DNA from: Streptococcaceae bacterium
Lineage (GTDB): Bacteria; Bacillota; Bacilli; Lactobacillales; Streptococcaceae
Reading direction: 5' to 3'
DNA length: 15,022 nt
Assembly (NCBI GenBank): GCA_009779335.1
Contig: WREM01000007.1
Coordinates: 1 to 15,022 of the forward strand
A program made the translations under genes and the position numbers. The stretch's first letter is position 1; each line of letters starts with the position of its first letter. The notes beneath the pieces are model-generated. The model did no database searches. It worked only from the letters and a program-made list of their open reading frames with translations, and was not told the DNA's origin. Of the stretch, positions 5,798 to 12,845 are shown piece after piece.

Positions 5798-7573
5798 CTT
5801 TTCTTCTCTATTCAATTTTTCGAGCGCTCGTTCAGCCACTTCATAGGGCACCCCTGCTTCTGCTACTTGTTGTACATCTGCTTCTTGTATGGCTTTCAAG
5901 CTCTTAAAGGTTTGCATGAGTGTTTGCTTGCGTTTAAGACCTAACCCCGTAATGTTATCCAACTTAGATGAAAATGTATTCTTTCCACGAACTTGCCTGT
6001 GAAAAGTTATAGCAAATCTGTGCACTTCATCTTGAATGCGTTGCAAGAGAAAGAATTCTTGACTTTGACGACTCAACGGGATGACTTGCAAGGGTTCTCC
6101 AAATAACAATTCAGAAGTTTGGTGCTTGCCATTCTTTGCTAGTCCAGCAACAGGGATATTTAATCCTAGTTCTTTTAGAATTGCTTTGGCTGCATTGACT
6201 TGCCCGGCTCCACCATCCATAGCAATCAAATCAGGAAGCACACCTCCTTCACGCACAGCACGTCCATAACGACGAGTGATGACCTCTCGCATAGAAGCAT
6301 AGTCATCAGGGCCTTCAACTGTCTTAATCTTGTACTTGCGATAATCTTTTTTACTGGCTTTTCCATCAATGAAGACAACCATTGCAGATACAGGAGAAGT
6401 CCCCATGATATTAGAGTTATCAAAGGATTCTATCCGCATAGGTGTCGGAATCCCAAGAAGCTCACCTAGATTTACAACCGCTCCGTGTGTACGTTCCAAA
6501 TCCTTTTCAAGTAAATCAAACTTCTGTTGCAGAGAAACTCGTGCATTTTTAGTCGCCATGGCAACCAGTTGTTTTTTCTCTCCACGGCTTGGCTGTAGGA
6601 CTTTGGTTTTGGTTAATACTTCTACAGCTTCTTTGTCAATGTCAGAGGGAATCAATATCTCTTTAGGGAGAATATGTTCCTCCTCTTGATAGAATTGTCC
6701 GATATAAGTCAAAAAATCATCCTCTGGTTCATTGTAATAAGGGAATAAATTGACATCACGCTGAATCATCTTACCTTGACGAACAAACAAAACTTGCACA
6801 CACATCCAGCCCTTATCTACATAATAGCCAAATATATCACGATCTTTAAGGTCATGATTCATGACACGTTGCTTGGTTCTAAGCGTCCCGATGGCATTGA
6901 TCAAATCACGATATTCAGCAGCTTGTTCAAACTCCATTTGCTCTGCTGATTTCTTCATCTTTTCATCTAATTCTTGAATGATATGGTCTTGTCCCCCAGT
7001 GAGAAAGGATTTAATTTCTTGAGACATCTCTTTGAAAACTTGTGGATCCACATGATTGACCACTGGGCATAAACATTGATGGATATGATAATAAAAACAA
7101 ACTTTCTTTTCATTGAGTCCACACTTACGCATGGGGAAAATACGCTCAAGTAACTGCTTGATTTCATTTGCTGCTTTGGCATCAGGATAGGGGCCAAAGT
7201 ACATGGCTCCATCTTTCTTCACACGGCGAACGGTAACCAACTGTGGATATTTCTCATTGGTAATTTTGATGAACGGATAATATTTGTCATCCTTGAGCAT
7301 GATATTGAAGCGTGGTTTATTCTTCTGAATAAGGTTAATTTCCAGCACCAAAGCCTCTATATTGGACTCTGTAATGATGAATTCAAAGTCCTCTATCTCA
7401 GAAACTAGAAGCTCCGTCTTAGTGTCGTGTGAACCACGAAAATAAGAACGCACTCGATTCTTCAGATTTTTTGCCTTCCCCACATAGATGATAGTGCCAT
7501 GCTTATCCTTATGTAGGTAGCAACCGGGACTATCAGGCAAGAGTTCCAGTTTTGATTTTATCGTATTGTTCAT
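5783..7573 (-). CDS. uvrC: Excinuclease ABC subunit C
   Basis: UvrC makes the two incisions either side of a DNA lesion in nucleotide excision repair, after loading by UvrA and UvrB. The 596 residues are of normal length. Domains in order are: GIY-YIG nuclease (about 12-95, with SPGCYLHKD and IIYVGKAKNLKNRVRSYF); a cysteine cluster (CGLNEKKVC, then CLCPV) of the kind that can hold an iron-sulfur cluster; a UVR motif (about 200-235) that contacts UvrB; the RNase H-like endonuclease domain (from IESFDNSN through LIAMDGGAGQVNAA); and tandem helix-hairpin-helix motifs at the C-terminus (ITGLGLKRKQ). The ATG is fixed by an in-frame TAA two codons upstream. It has no Shine-Dalgarno sequence and an extended -10 ends 6 bases before it, so a leaderless mRNA is predicted. 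Confidence 0.97.
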   Translation of the reverse strand: MNNTIKSKLELLPDSPGCYLHKDKHGTIIYVGKAKNLKNRVRSYFRGSHDTKTELLVSEIEDFEFIITESNIEALVLEINLIQKNKPRFNIMLKDDKYYPFIKITNEKYPQLVTVRRVKKDGAMYFGPYPDAKAANEIKQLLERIFPMRKCGLNEKKVCFYYHIHQCLCPVVNHVDPQVFKEMSQEIKSFLTGGQDHIIQELDEKMKKSAEQMEFEQAAEYRDLINAIGTLRTKQRVMNHDLKDRDIFGYYVDKGWMCVQVLFVRQGKMIQRDVNLFPYYNEPEDDFLTYIGQFYQEEEHILPKEILIPSDIDKEAVEVLTKTKVLQPSRGEKKQLVAMATKNARVSLQQKFDLLEKDLERTHGAVVNLGELLGIPTPMRIESFDNSNIMGTSPVSAMVVFIDGKASKKDYRKYKIKTVEGPDDYASMREVITRRYGRAVREGGVLPDLIAMDGGAGQVNAAKAILKELGLNIPVAGLAKNGKHQTSELLFGEPLQVIPLSRQSQEFFLLQRIQDEVHRFAITFHRQVRGKNTFSSKLDNITGLGLKRKQTLMQTFKSLKAIQEADVQQVAEAGVPYEVAERALEKLNREEKKSDQ

Positions 7574-7579
7574 GAATTA

Positions 7580-7590
7580 ATTTTACCACA
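7580..7590 (-). promoter_or_regulatory. Extended -10 promoter of uvrC
   Basis: The minus strand reads TGTGG-TAAAAT: -10 TAAAAT (7580-7585) with a TGTG at the -16 region, the form favoured by Gram-positive sigma-A promoters. No recognisable -35 exists at 16-18 bases; that region is the terminator hairpin of the upstream gene. The predicted start, about 7 bases on, coincides with the A of the uvrC ATG at 7573. Confidence 0.65.
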
Positions 7591-7612
7591 AAAAAACTGC
7601 TCAAAGCAGTTT
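7590..7612 (-). terminator. Intrinsic terminator ending the polysaccharide operon
   Basis: On the minus strand AAACTGC pairs with GCAGTTT around the loop TTTGA and runs into seven Ts in total. The 5' arm overlaps the stop codon (7611-7613) of the last gene. It marks the boundary between the surface-glycan operon and uvrC. Confidence 0.88.
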
Positions 7613-8120
7613 ATTTATCTTCTATGTTAGATTGTTCTTCATTATTGCTTCTTCTGTTCTCTAAATCCTTACGAGACATTTTCTCTAAAGTATTGGACAC
7701 CAATACAGAAATGGAAATAATGGCTGTAAATGCACTCATGATAGTGACAGGTGCAGATATAGAAATGGTTAGAAAGAGTGAAATAAGGATAAATGTAATG
7801 TGAATGGTACGATAATTGTGCCAATAACGCATTATAGGCCCACCTTTTTCTTTTCTCACTTTGATGTCACGTACTTTTCTCCATCTTTTGATGATGAGAA
7901 CGATAATGAAGTCAAGCATGAGCATAAATACAGCTGACACAGCAAAAACTTGAACCAAGTAAGGGAAATAAATTTTTGACAATATATCGAATAATGAGTT
8001 TGGAATAGATTCAAGATTAGTGAAGCCTGTTACAGTGTAGATAAGTACAAAAACCAGACCTATTATAAGTCCAAGTAGGATTAAGCCTGCAATATAGCTG
8101 ACATTAAGTGCTTTTTTCAT
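7611..8120 (-). CDS. Unknown integral membrane protein with four predicted membrane segments
   Basis: The 169 residues contain four hydrophobic stretches, at about 7-30, 51-77, 106-122 and 124-142. A basic loop at 78-103 (KRWRKVRDIKVRK and onward) and a charged, acidic C-terminal tail (145-169) lie between or after them. The positive-inside rule puts both of these and the N-terminus in the cytoplasm. I do not recognise the family. It is GtrA-like in size and segment number but shows no GtrA signature I can name. Start ATG 8120 is chosen because AAAGGAG lies 7 bases upstream and the preceding glycosyltransferase stops only one base before it. A longer frame starting at 8159 lies inside that gene and lacks a binding site. 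As the last gene before the terminator it probably belongs to the glycan operon, but its role is open. Confidence 0.8.
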   Translation of the reverse strand: MKKALNVSYIAGLILLGLIIGLVFVLIYTVTGFTNLESIPNSLFDILSKIYFPYLVQVFAVSAVFMLMLDFIIVLIIKRWRKVRDIKVRKEKGGPIMRYWHNYRTIHITFILISLFLTISISAPVTIMSAFTAIISISVLVSNTLEKMSRKDLENRRSNNEEQSNIEDK

Positions 8121-8121
8121 T

Positions 8122-9138
8122 TTATTCTCCTTTGACCATGCGATAAAGTCTATTCGCAATCCCAGTTACCCATGGGAATCGTCCTGCAACCGTCAGAAAA
8201 AATTGCCATTTCTTTCCAATGTCTAAATTGCCAAAATAGATTTTATCTTCATTGTAGAGTTTCTTGATATTCTTGATGTGTGGGCGACTTGCCTTGAGAT
8301 TTTTCAGTTCAATATCTCCGAAAATTTTCCCATAAAGCCAACAATATTTGAGTGCCAGATTATTGGACTCATAGTTAAGTAAATCAGGATAGTCCTTTTT
8401 CACACCTTCTACAATGAGTCGCTCCTGTTGAATCAAATCAAACTGTTCTACATAGAAGGGAATGCGAGTCTTGCTCTTTGGATTGACATAATAGTAATAA
8501 CCGATATATTCAATAGCAGCGGCTTTTTTTACACGGACAAAGTATTGATAGTTGAAAAAGTTATCTTCAAATTCACGCCCCACTTCAAAGCGAATACCAT
8601 CAAGTAATTCTGCCTTGTAGAGATTAGCATAGGCTTCCCAAGGAAAATTACGATTATCTTTAAATTCTTTTTCCAAAAAATCTTTCATGATGTCGTGATT
8701 GTTGTCAAAAACATGAACTTTCATCGTGTTTTTAACTTCTTCTGCCTTTTTGACCTGCTCATGACGAGCTTCAGAATAGGAAATATAGCTACATGATGCC
8801 ACATCTACTTGGTGTTCTTCTACCATGCCATATAATTTCTCTAAATATTCTAAAGTAGCAAAATCATCAGAATCAATAAAGGTAATAAATTCACCTTTCG
8901 CCAGATCAATCCCAAGATTGCGGGCAGCGGACTGCCCCCCATTAGGAATATGTTTGACAATGACACGACTATCCTTCATCGCATAGCCATCACAAATTTG
9001 TCCTGAGTGGTCCTTAGAACCATCATCAATGAGAATGAGTTCAAAATCAGTAAATGTCTGATTAACAATAGAATCAAGACAACGTGATAATAAGTCCTCA
9101 ACGTTATAAACAGGGATAATAACTGAAATTTTGGGCAT
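8122..9138 (-). CDS. GT2 family glycosyltransferase
   Basis: This is a cytoplasmic, membrane-associated glycosyltransferase of the GT-A fold that adds a sugar from a nucleotide donor to the growing lipid-linked repeat unit. The N-terminal catalytic domain has ISVIIPVYNVEDLLSRCLDSI (from residue 4), the nucleotide-binding DDGS (38-41), NGGQSAARNLGI, and the metal-binding DSDD (89-92). A later REFEDNFF segment supplies the probable catalytic base. The C-terminal third is basic and aromatic, a common membrane-surface anchor. Length is 338 residues. The donor and linkage cannot be inferred. Start ATG 9138 has AAAGGAG about 6 bases upstream and lies two bases after the gmhB stop. Its place just after the heptose genes makes heptose a possible donor, but that is inference. 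Confidence 0.9.
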   Translation of the reverse strand: MPKISVIIPVYNVEDLLSRCLDSIVNQTFTDFELILIDDGSKDHSGQICDGYAMKDSRVIVKHIPNGGQSAARNLGIDLAKGEFITFIDSDDFATLEYLEKLYGMVEEHQVDVASCSYISYSEARHEQVKKAEEVKNTMKVHVFDNNHDIMKDFLEKEFKDNRNFPWEAYANLYKAELLDGIRFEVGREFEDNFFNYQYFVRVKKAAAIEYIGYYYYVNPKSKTRIPFYVEQFDLIQQERLIVEGVKKDYPDLLNYESNNLALKYCWLYGKIFGDIELKNLKASRPHIKNIKKLYNEDKIYFGNLDIGKKWQFFLTVAGRFPWVTGIANRLYRMVKGE

Positions 9139-9140
9139 AA

Positions 9141-9662
9141 CTATTCTCCTTTCTTCAATATGGGTATGATTTCTCTGATATTTGACACATAATGATCAGC
9201 TTCGACAGCTTCTTGATTCCCGATTTTTATCGTCTTCACTCCTGCAGATTTTCCTGCCTGAATGTCTGAATCAAAATCCCCGACCATATAAGATTGTTCA
9301 CGATTAATGTCAAATTCAGCAATCGCTTGCTCTAATAATCCTGATTCAGGCTTGCGACACGTGCATTTTTCAGGTGGATAATGAGGGCAATACTTGACCG
9401 AATCGATAAGTGCTCCTTGTCCAGCTAATAATTCTACTAATCGTTGATTGATGGCTTCAATTTGCTCAGTAGAAGCTCCTGCCTTAGCAATGGCTCCTCC
9501 TTGATTAGTCACCACAATGATCAGATAACCCCACTCATGAGCGAATTGGATAGCCTCTACTGCTCCATCCAAAAGTTCAATCTCATCAGGATGAGTAATA
9601 TATTCCCCTAAAACAAATGAATTAAGGGTACCATCACGGTCTAAAAATAACGCTTTTCTCAT
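9141..9662 (-). CDS. gmhB: D-glycero-D-manno-heptose 1,7-bisphosphate 7-phosphatase
   Basis: GmhB removes the 7-phosphate from heptose bisphosphate to give heptose 1-phosphate. The 173 residues form a HAD phosphatase with nucleophile Asp8 and general acid Asp10 in FLDRDGTLN, motif II Thr52 in VVTNQGG, Lys104 in RKP, and metal-binding GDFDSD (128-133). The zinc-binding loop unique to the GmhB/histidinol-phosphatase group is intact: Cys92, His94, Cys100, Cys102. With a neighbouring HddA-type kinase the substrate should be the alpha anomer (GDP-heptose route) rather than the beta anomer of the lipopolysaccharide route. The ATG lies one base after the gmhA stop. No Shine-Dalgarno sequence is visible before it, so translation probably depends on ribosomes finishing gmhA. 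Confidence 0.93.
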   Translation of the reverse strand: MRKALFLDRDGTLNSFVLGEYITHPDEIELLDGAVEAIQFAHEWGYLIIVVTNQGGAIAKAGASTEQIEAINQRLVELLAGQGALIDSVKYCPHYPPEKCTCRKPESGLLEQAIAEFDINREQSYMVGDFDSDIQAGKSAGVKTIKIGNQEAVEADHYVSNIREIIPILKKGE

Positions 9663-9663
9663 C

Positions 9664-10233
9664 TTATTTATTCTGTAAGCGACTGAAAATACGCATCATC
9701 ATGTGATTGAAAGTCAGGTGCAAGTCTTCTGTAATCTGCATATCATTAATATCTACGTGCATATGTACATGGCTCATTTCATAGAGCTTTCCACCTGTAT
9801 AACCCGTCATACCAATGACCGTTGCCCCTGCTTTCTTAGCTTCATTAACAGCTTCAATGATGTTAGCAGAATTTCCGCTCCCTGAAATAGCAAGTAAAAC
9901 ATCACCTTTTTTGATGTTTCCTTCCAGTTGTTTGGAGAAAACTTTATCATAGCTGTCATCATTGGCAATAGCCATGATTGTTGCGATGTTATCATTGAGA
10001 CAGGTGATATGCCATTTCTTCTCTAAATCATAAGAAATCCCTTTGTTGAAGTCATTCATCATATGCGAGGCTGTACTAGCAGAGCCTCCATTCCCACAGG
10101 TATAGATGGTCGCTTCATTCTCATAAGCGTCGTAGAGTACATTCATGACTTTATCTAATTCAGTCACATCAAATTTATCAATGGTCGCCTTGAGTTCCTT
10201 GTAGTATGTTTCAATATCATTTGTAAAATTCAT
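9664..10233 (-). CDS. gmhA: Sedoheptulose 7-phosphate isomerase (phosphoheptose isomerase)
   Basis: GmhA converts sedoheptulose 7-phosphate to D-glycero-D-manno-heptose 7-phosphate, the first committed step of bacterial heptose synthesis. The 189 residues form a single SIS domain. Phosphate-binding loops are GNGGSAS (47-53) and SGSGNS (117-122). The C-terminal ITEDLHLTFNH (167-177) is the usual helix with catalytic His and acidic residues. An Asp (61, in MNDFNKG) stands where the well-studied E. coli enzyme seems to have Glu; an alignment would be needed to confirm this. I chose ATG 10233 because AAGGA sits 7 bases upstream, inside the last codons of hddA. A longer frame from 10287 would overlap hddA and lacks a site. 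The hddA stop is four bases away. Confidence 0.93.
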   Translation of the reverse strand: MNFTNDIETYYKELKATIDKFDVTELDKVMNVLYDAYENEATIYTCGNGGSASTASHMMNDFNKGISYDLEKKWHITCLNDNIATIMAIANDDSYDKVFSKQLEGNIKKGDVLLAISGSGNSANIIEAVNEAKKAGATVIGMTGYTGGKLYEMSHVHMHVDINDMQITEDLHLTFNHMMMRIFSRLQNK

Positions 10234-10237
10234 TTTT

Positions 10238-11215
10238 TTATCCTTCTGTGCTATATATAATCTTAGCCCCTTCTTTGTCGTATGCAAATTTTATTTCATC
10301 GAGCTCTAACGCTTGTCTAACTGCCTCTTGTTGTTCAGGTTGAACATAGAAGAGTAAGAACCCTGCTCCACCTGCTCCAAGGAGTTTACCTCCAGATGCT
10401 CCAGCTGTCATGGCTTTCTCATAAAAACTGTCTATCTCAGGGTTGGAAACTCCTGATGCCAAGGTACGTTTGAGTAGCCAGTTCTCATGCAAAATCTCTC
10501 CCATAGCGTCTACATTGCCTGCTTCAAGCTGAACTTTCAACTCTTCTGCCAATCGGCACATCTTGTTCAGACTTTGTTCTTTGTCTGCTTGGGCATTATT
10601 CTGTGATTGCTCTGCTAGAATTTCTGCCGCATCATGTACATTTCCAATATGGAACATGAGGAGATTATTTTCAAGTTTTGCCTTGTCTCTATCAGACATC
10701 TTCACTTCTTCTACTGTTACCGTTCCATCTTTTTGAAAACGATAGAAATTAAGTCCACCATAGGCTGAGGCATATTGGTCTTGTTTTCCTATGGGTTTAT
10801 CCAGTTGAGAAAGTTCTATCTGACAAGCCTCCTGTGCAAGACTTTCTTTATTGAATTCTTCTTGTTTCTGACTATGGAGGGCAGTGAGCAGGGCTACTGT
10901 AAATGCCGATGACGAACCTAGACCTTTACCTGCTGGTATATCTGCGTCAGAATGAATCTCAATGCCTTTGAAATCTCCTTTTTTGAGGCACGCACGGACA
11001 ATTTCATGACTGATTTCTTCTATGTCTTCGACCACTTCACTTTGTTTATATCGCAGAATTGTTTCATTGGCATGGAAAGAGGGATGAACAGACAGATAGA
11101 CATATTTATCAATGGTTGTCGATAGGACACATCCTCCATGTTTCTCATAAAAAGAGGGCAGGTCACTTCCACCACCTGCAAAAGACACTCGAAAAGGTGC
11201 TCTCGTAATAATCAT
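10238..11215 (-). CDS. hddA: D-glycero-alpha-D-manno-heptose 7-phosphate kinase
   Basis: HddA phosphorylates heptose 7-phosphate at C1 with ATP, giving the alpha-1,7-bisphosphate used in GDP-heptose synthesis. The 325-residue protein is a GHMP kinase. It has TRAPFRVSFAGGGSDLPSFY (4-23), the ATP loop PAGKGLGSSSA (94-104), QDQYASAYGG, and the C-terminal GAGGAGFLLF motif. The GGGSDLPSFY opening is typical of the sugar-7-phosphate/fucokinase-like branch. Contiguity with gmhA and gmhB makes the heptose assignment strong. Start ATG 11215 has AAAGGA 9 bases upstream. The preceding 72-base spacer is the longest inside this operon and holds two alternative inverted repeats. Confidence 0.93.
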   Translation of the reverse strand: MIITRAPFRVSFAGGGSDLPSFYEKHGGCVLSTTIDKYVYLSVHPSFHANETILRYKQSEVVEDIEEISHEIVRACLKKGDFKGIEIHSDADIPAGKGLGSSSAFTVALLTALHSQKQEEFNKESLAQEACQIELSQLDKPIGKQDQYASAYGGLNFYRFQKDGTVTVEEVKMSDRDKAKLENNLLMFHIGNVHDAAEILAEQSQNNAQADKEQSLNKMCRLAEELKVQLEAGNVDAMGEILHENWLLKRTLASGVSNPEIDSFYEKAMTAGASGGKLLGAGGAGFLLFYVQPEQQEAVRQALELDEIKFAYDKEGAKIIYSTEG

Positions 11216-11243
11216 ATAGTTTTCCTTTGAACTTTATATATAT

Positions 11244-11280
11244 TGAGCTTAAAATAGCTCATATCTTATCTCTATTTTAA
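11244..11280 (-). promoter_or_regulatory. Two mutually exclusive inverted repeats before hddA
   Basis: On the minus strand TTAAAATAG and CTATTTTAA (11272-11280 and 11249-11257) can pair as a 9-base-pair stem with a 14-base loop. The same downstream arm is shared by TGAGCT-ATTTTA-AGCTCA (11244-11261), a 6-base-pair hairpin. The two cannot form together. Neither is followed by a T-run, so this is not a normal terminator. It could be an RNA processing or attenuation element, an operator, or chance in AT-rich DNA. Confidence 0.35.
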
Positions 11281-11287
11281 CTTATTT

Positions 11288-12817
11288 TCATGAATTCTTC
11301 TGTTTTCTAAATATCAACCCTAGGAATAAATTCTTGAAGTAGGCAAATTCCTCCGTCTTTCTGAATAAGAAATAACAGATAAGATTGGGGATAAAGAGGC
11401 ATAAAACTACTGAAAGAATGAACTCTCCCCAAACATTGTTGACATGAACAAAATGTGCTAACCCTGCAGTAAATGCGAAAACAAGAGCAAAGGATAAGAG
11501 ATAGCTGACTTGCTCTTTCACATAGACAGATACCTCACGCTTGAATATAGGTACAAAGGTATATTTGGGGAAGCTATATCCATATAAGACCATGGTACAT
11601 AAGACAGTCCCCATAAGTACTCCTGCCAAGCCGAACCATTGGACGAAGAGTAAGGTTGCCACTAGATTGACCGCAGCTTCCATAAGAGGAACAAAACGAT
11701 TTTCATAGAATATTCCCGCTGCCTGCTGAAAGACAGTCATAGGACTACGCATTCCCTGCACATAGAAATTCAATGCAATAACAAAGAGTACCGTCGTAGG
11801 CAAGAGAAAGCCTTCTCCTAACCACAAGTTGATAAAAGGTTGCATAATAACAAAGATAGAAACCGACGCAAAAGAATAAAGCCAAAAACAAACGAATGAT
11901 AGCTTCTTATGAACAGCAAAACTCTCATCGTCGTTATGTTCTGTCAGTAAATCTCCCACACTAGGCGTTACTGCCCCCACAATTTGTAGGAAGAAATTAT
12001 TCAAAGTATTTGTAATCAAAAGATAGTTACTGTACAATCCCATAACCTTTAATCCAAGGAATGAAGAGATGACCAGACTATCTGTCCCAAAAACTACAAA
12101 TCCACCAAATATATGGAAAACCTGCCCTCTCATCTGCTTAAAGAAATTATGAGCAATGGAAGCCTTGAGTTTACTGACTTTCTTTTCTTTGATGTAGGGA
12201 TAGCGTTTATCTGCGATAGCGTTTATCCATATATTTTTCATGACTTGAAGAACGATAACTATCATCAAAATTAAAGTAAAGTTATGCGTCAAAATCAATA
12301 ATGCAATCTGTCCTAGATTATAAACGATATTATAAGCCAAATCAGCCATTGTAATGACATGCGTCTTTTGATGTGCAATAAGAATAGACTGTTTGTAAAT
12401 AAAGAGATAGGACACCACCGCATCAATCAGAAAGAGCAGGTAAATAATATAAACATTCTCGCTGATGGAGGACATATCTACCATCATCGGAAGAAAAGGC
12501 AGGAGAATCAGTCCAAATACAGCAACAATTAAAGCGACAAATCGGTAACACCACTTATAAAAACGAAGTAAAGCCTGAATGGTGTCCGTGTCTTTCTTGG
12601 CAATAAAGCCATACATATTAAAAAGTATAGCTGTTCCAAGCCCTAATTCAGCCATTCCAAGCATTCCAATGATACTCGAAAAGAGTCCATTGAGTCCTTG
12701 ATATTTAAGTCCAAGAATATGCACGAAATAGGACTGTGCCACGAAACGCAAGACAATGGTGATTAAGATCTGCACAGCAGCTGTTGACATATTACGCAGT
12801 GAATTTGCTGTTCTCAT
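11288..12817 (-). CDS. Polysaccharide flippase (Wzx/PST family)
   Basis: This integral membrane protein of about 509 residues has roughly 12-14 hydrophobic segments spread along its whole length. It should move the undecaprenyl-linked repeat unit across the cytoplasmic membrane before polymerisation. It begins MRTANSLRN, a common opening for polysaccharide exporters of this family. It keeps the basic loops and the LYSNYLLI/GAVTPSVG region near the middle that is usual in the PST branch of the MOP superfamily. Two ATGs are adjacent. The second (12817) is preferred because AAAGGAG then lies at a normal distance, while the first (12820) is only one base from that site. A polymerase (Wzy) is not seen in the window and may lie upstream. 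The repeat unit it carries is unknown. Confidence 0.9.
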   Translation of the reverse strand: MRTANSLRNMSTAAVQILITIVLRFVAQSYFVHILGLKYQGLNGLFSSIIGMLGMAELGLGTAILFNMYGFIAKKDTDTIQALLRFYKWCYRFVALIVAVFGLILLPFLPMMVDMSSISENVYIIYLLFLIDAVVSYLFIYKQSILIAHQKTHVITMADLAYNIVYNLGQIALLILTHNFTLILMIVIVLQVMKNIWINAIADKRYPYIKEKKVSKLKASIAHNFFKQMRGQVFHIFGGFVVFGTDSLVISSFLGLKVMGLYSNYLLITNTLNNFFLQIVGAVTPSVGDLLTEHNDDESFAVHKKLSFVCFWLYSFASVSIFVIMQPFINLWLGEGFLLPTTVLFVIALNFYVQGMRSPMTVFQQAAGIFYENRFVPLMEAAVNLVATLLFVQWFGLAGVLMGTVLCTMVLYGYSFPKYTFVPIFKREVSVYVKEQVSYLLSFALVFAFTAGLAHFVHVNNVWGEFILSVVLCLFIPNLICYFLFRKTEEFAYFKNLFLGLIFRKQKNS

Positions 12818-12845
12818 CATTCTCCTTTCTATAACTCTCTATCTT

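Noticed and set aside
6081..6689. Plus-strand open frames opposite uvrC (up to 106 codons)
   Set aside because: They lie wholly within the reverse complement of conserved uvrC domains, have no ribosome binding sites, and resemble no protein family.
8121..8159. Longer start for the four-segment membrane protein
   Set aside because: It would overlap the upstream glycosyltransferase by 38 bases without a ribosome binding site. AAAGGAG supports ATG 8120.
10234..10287. N-terminal extension of gmhA by 18 residues
   Set aside because: The extension overlaps the end of hddA and has no ribosome binding site, whereas ATG 10233 has AAGGA at 7 bases and matches the family N-terminus.
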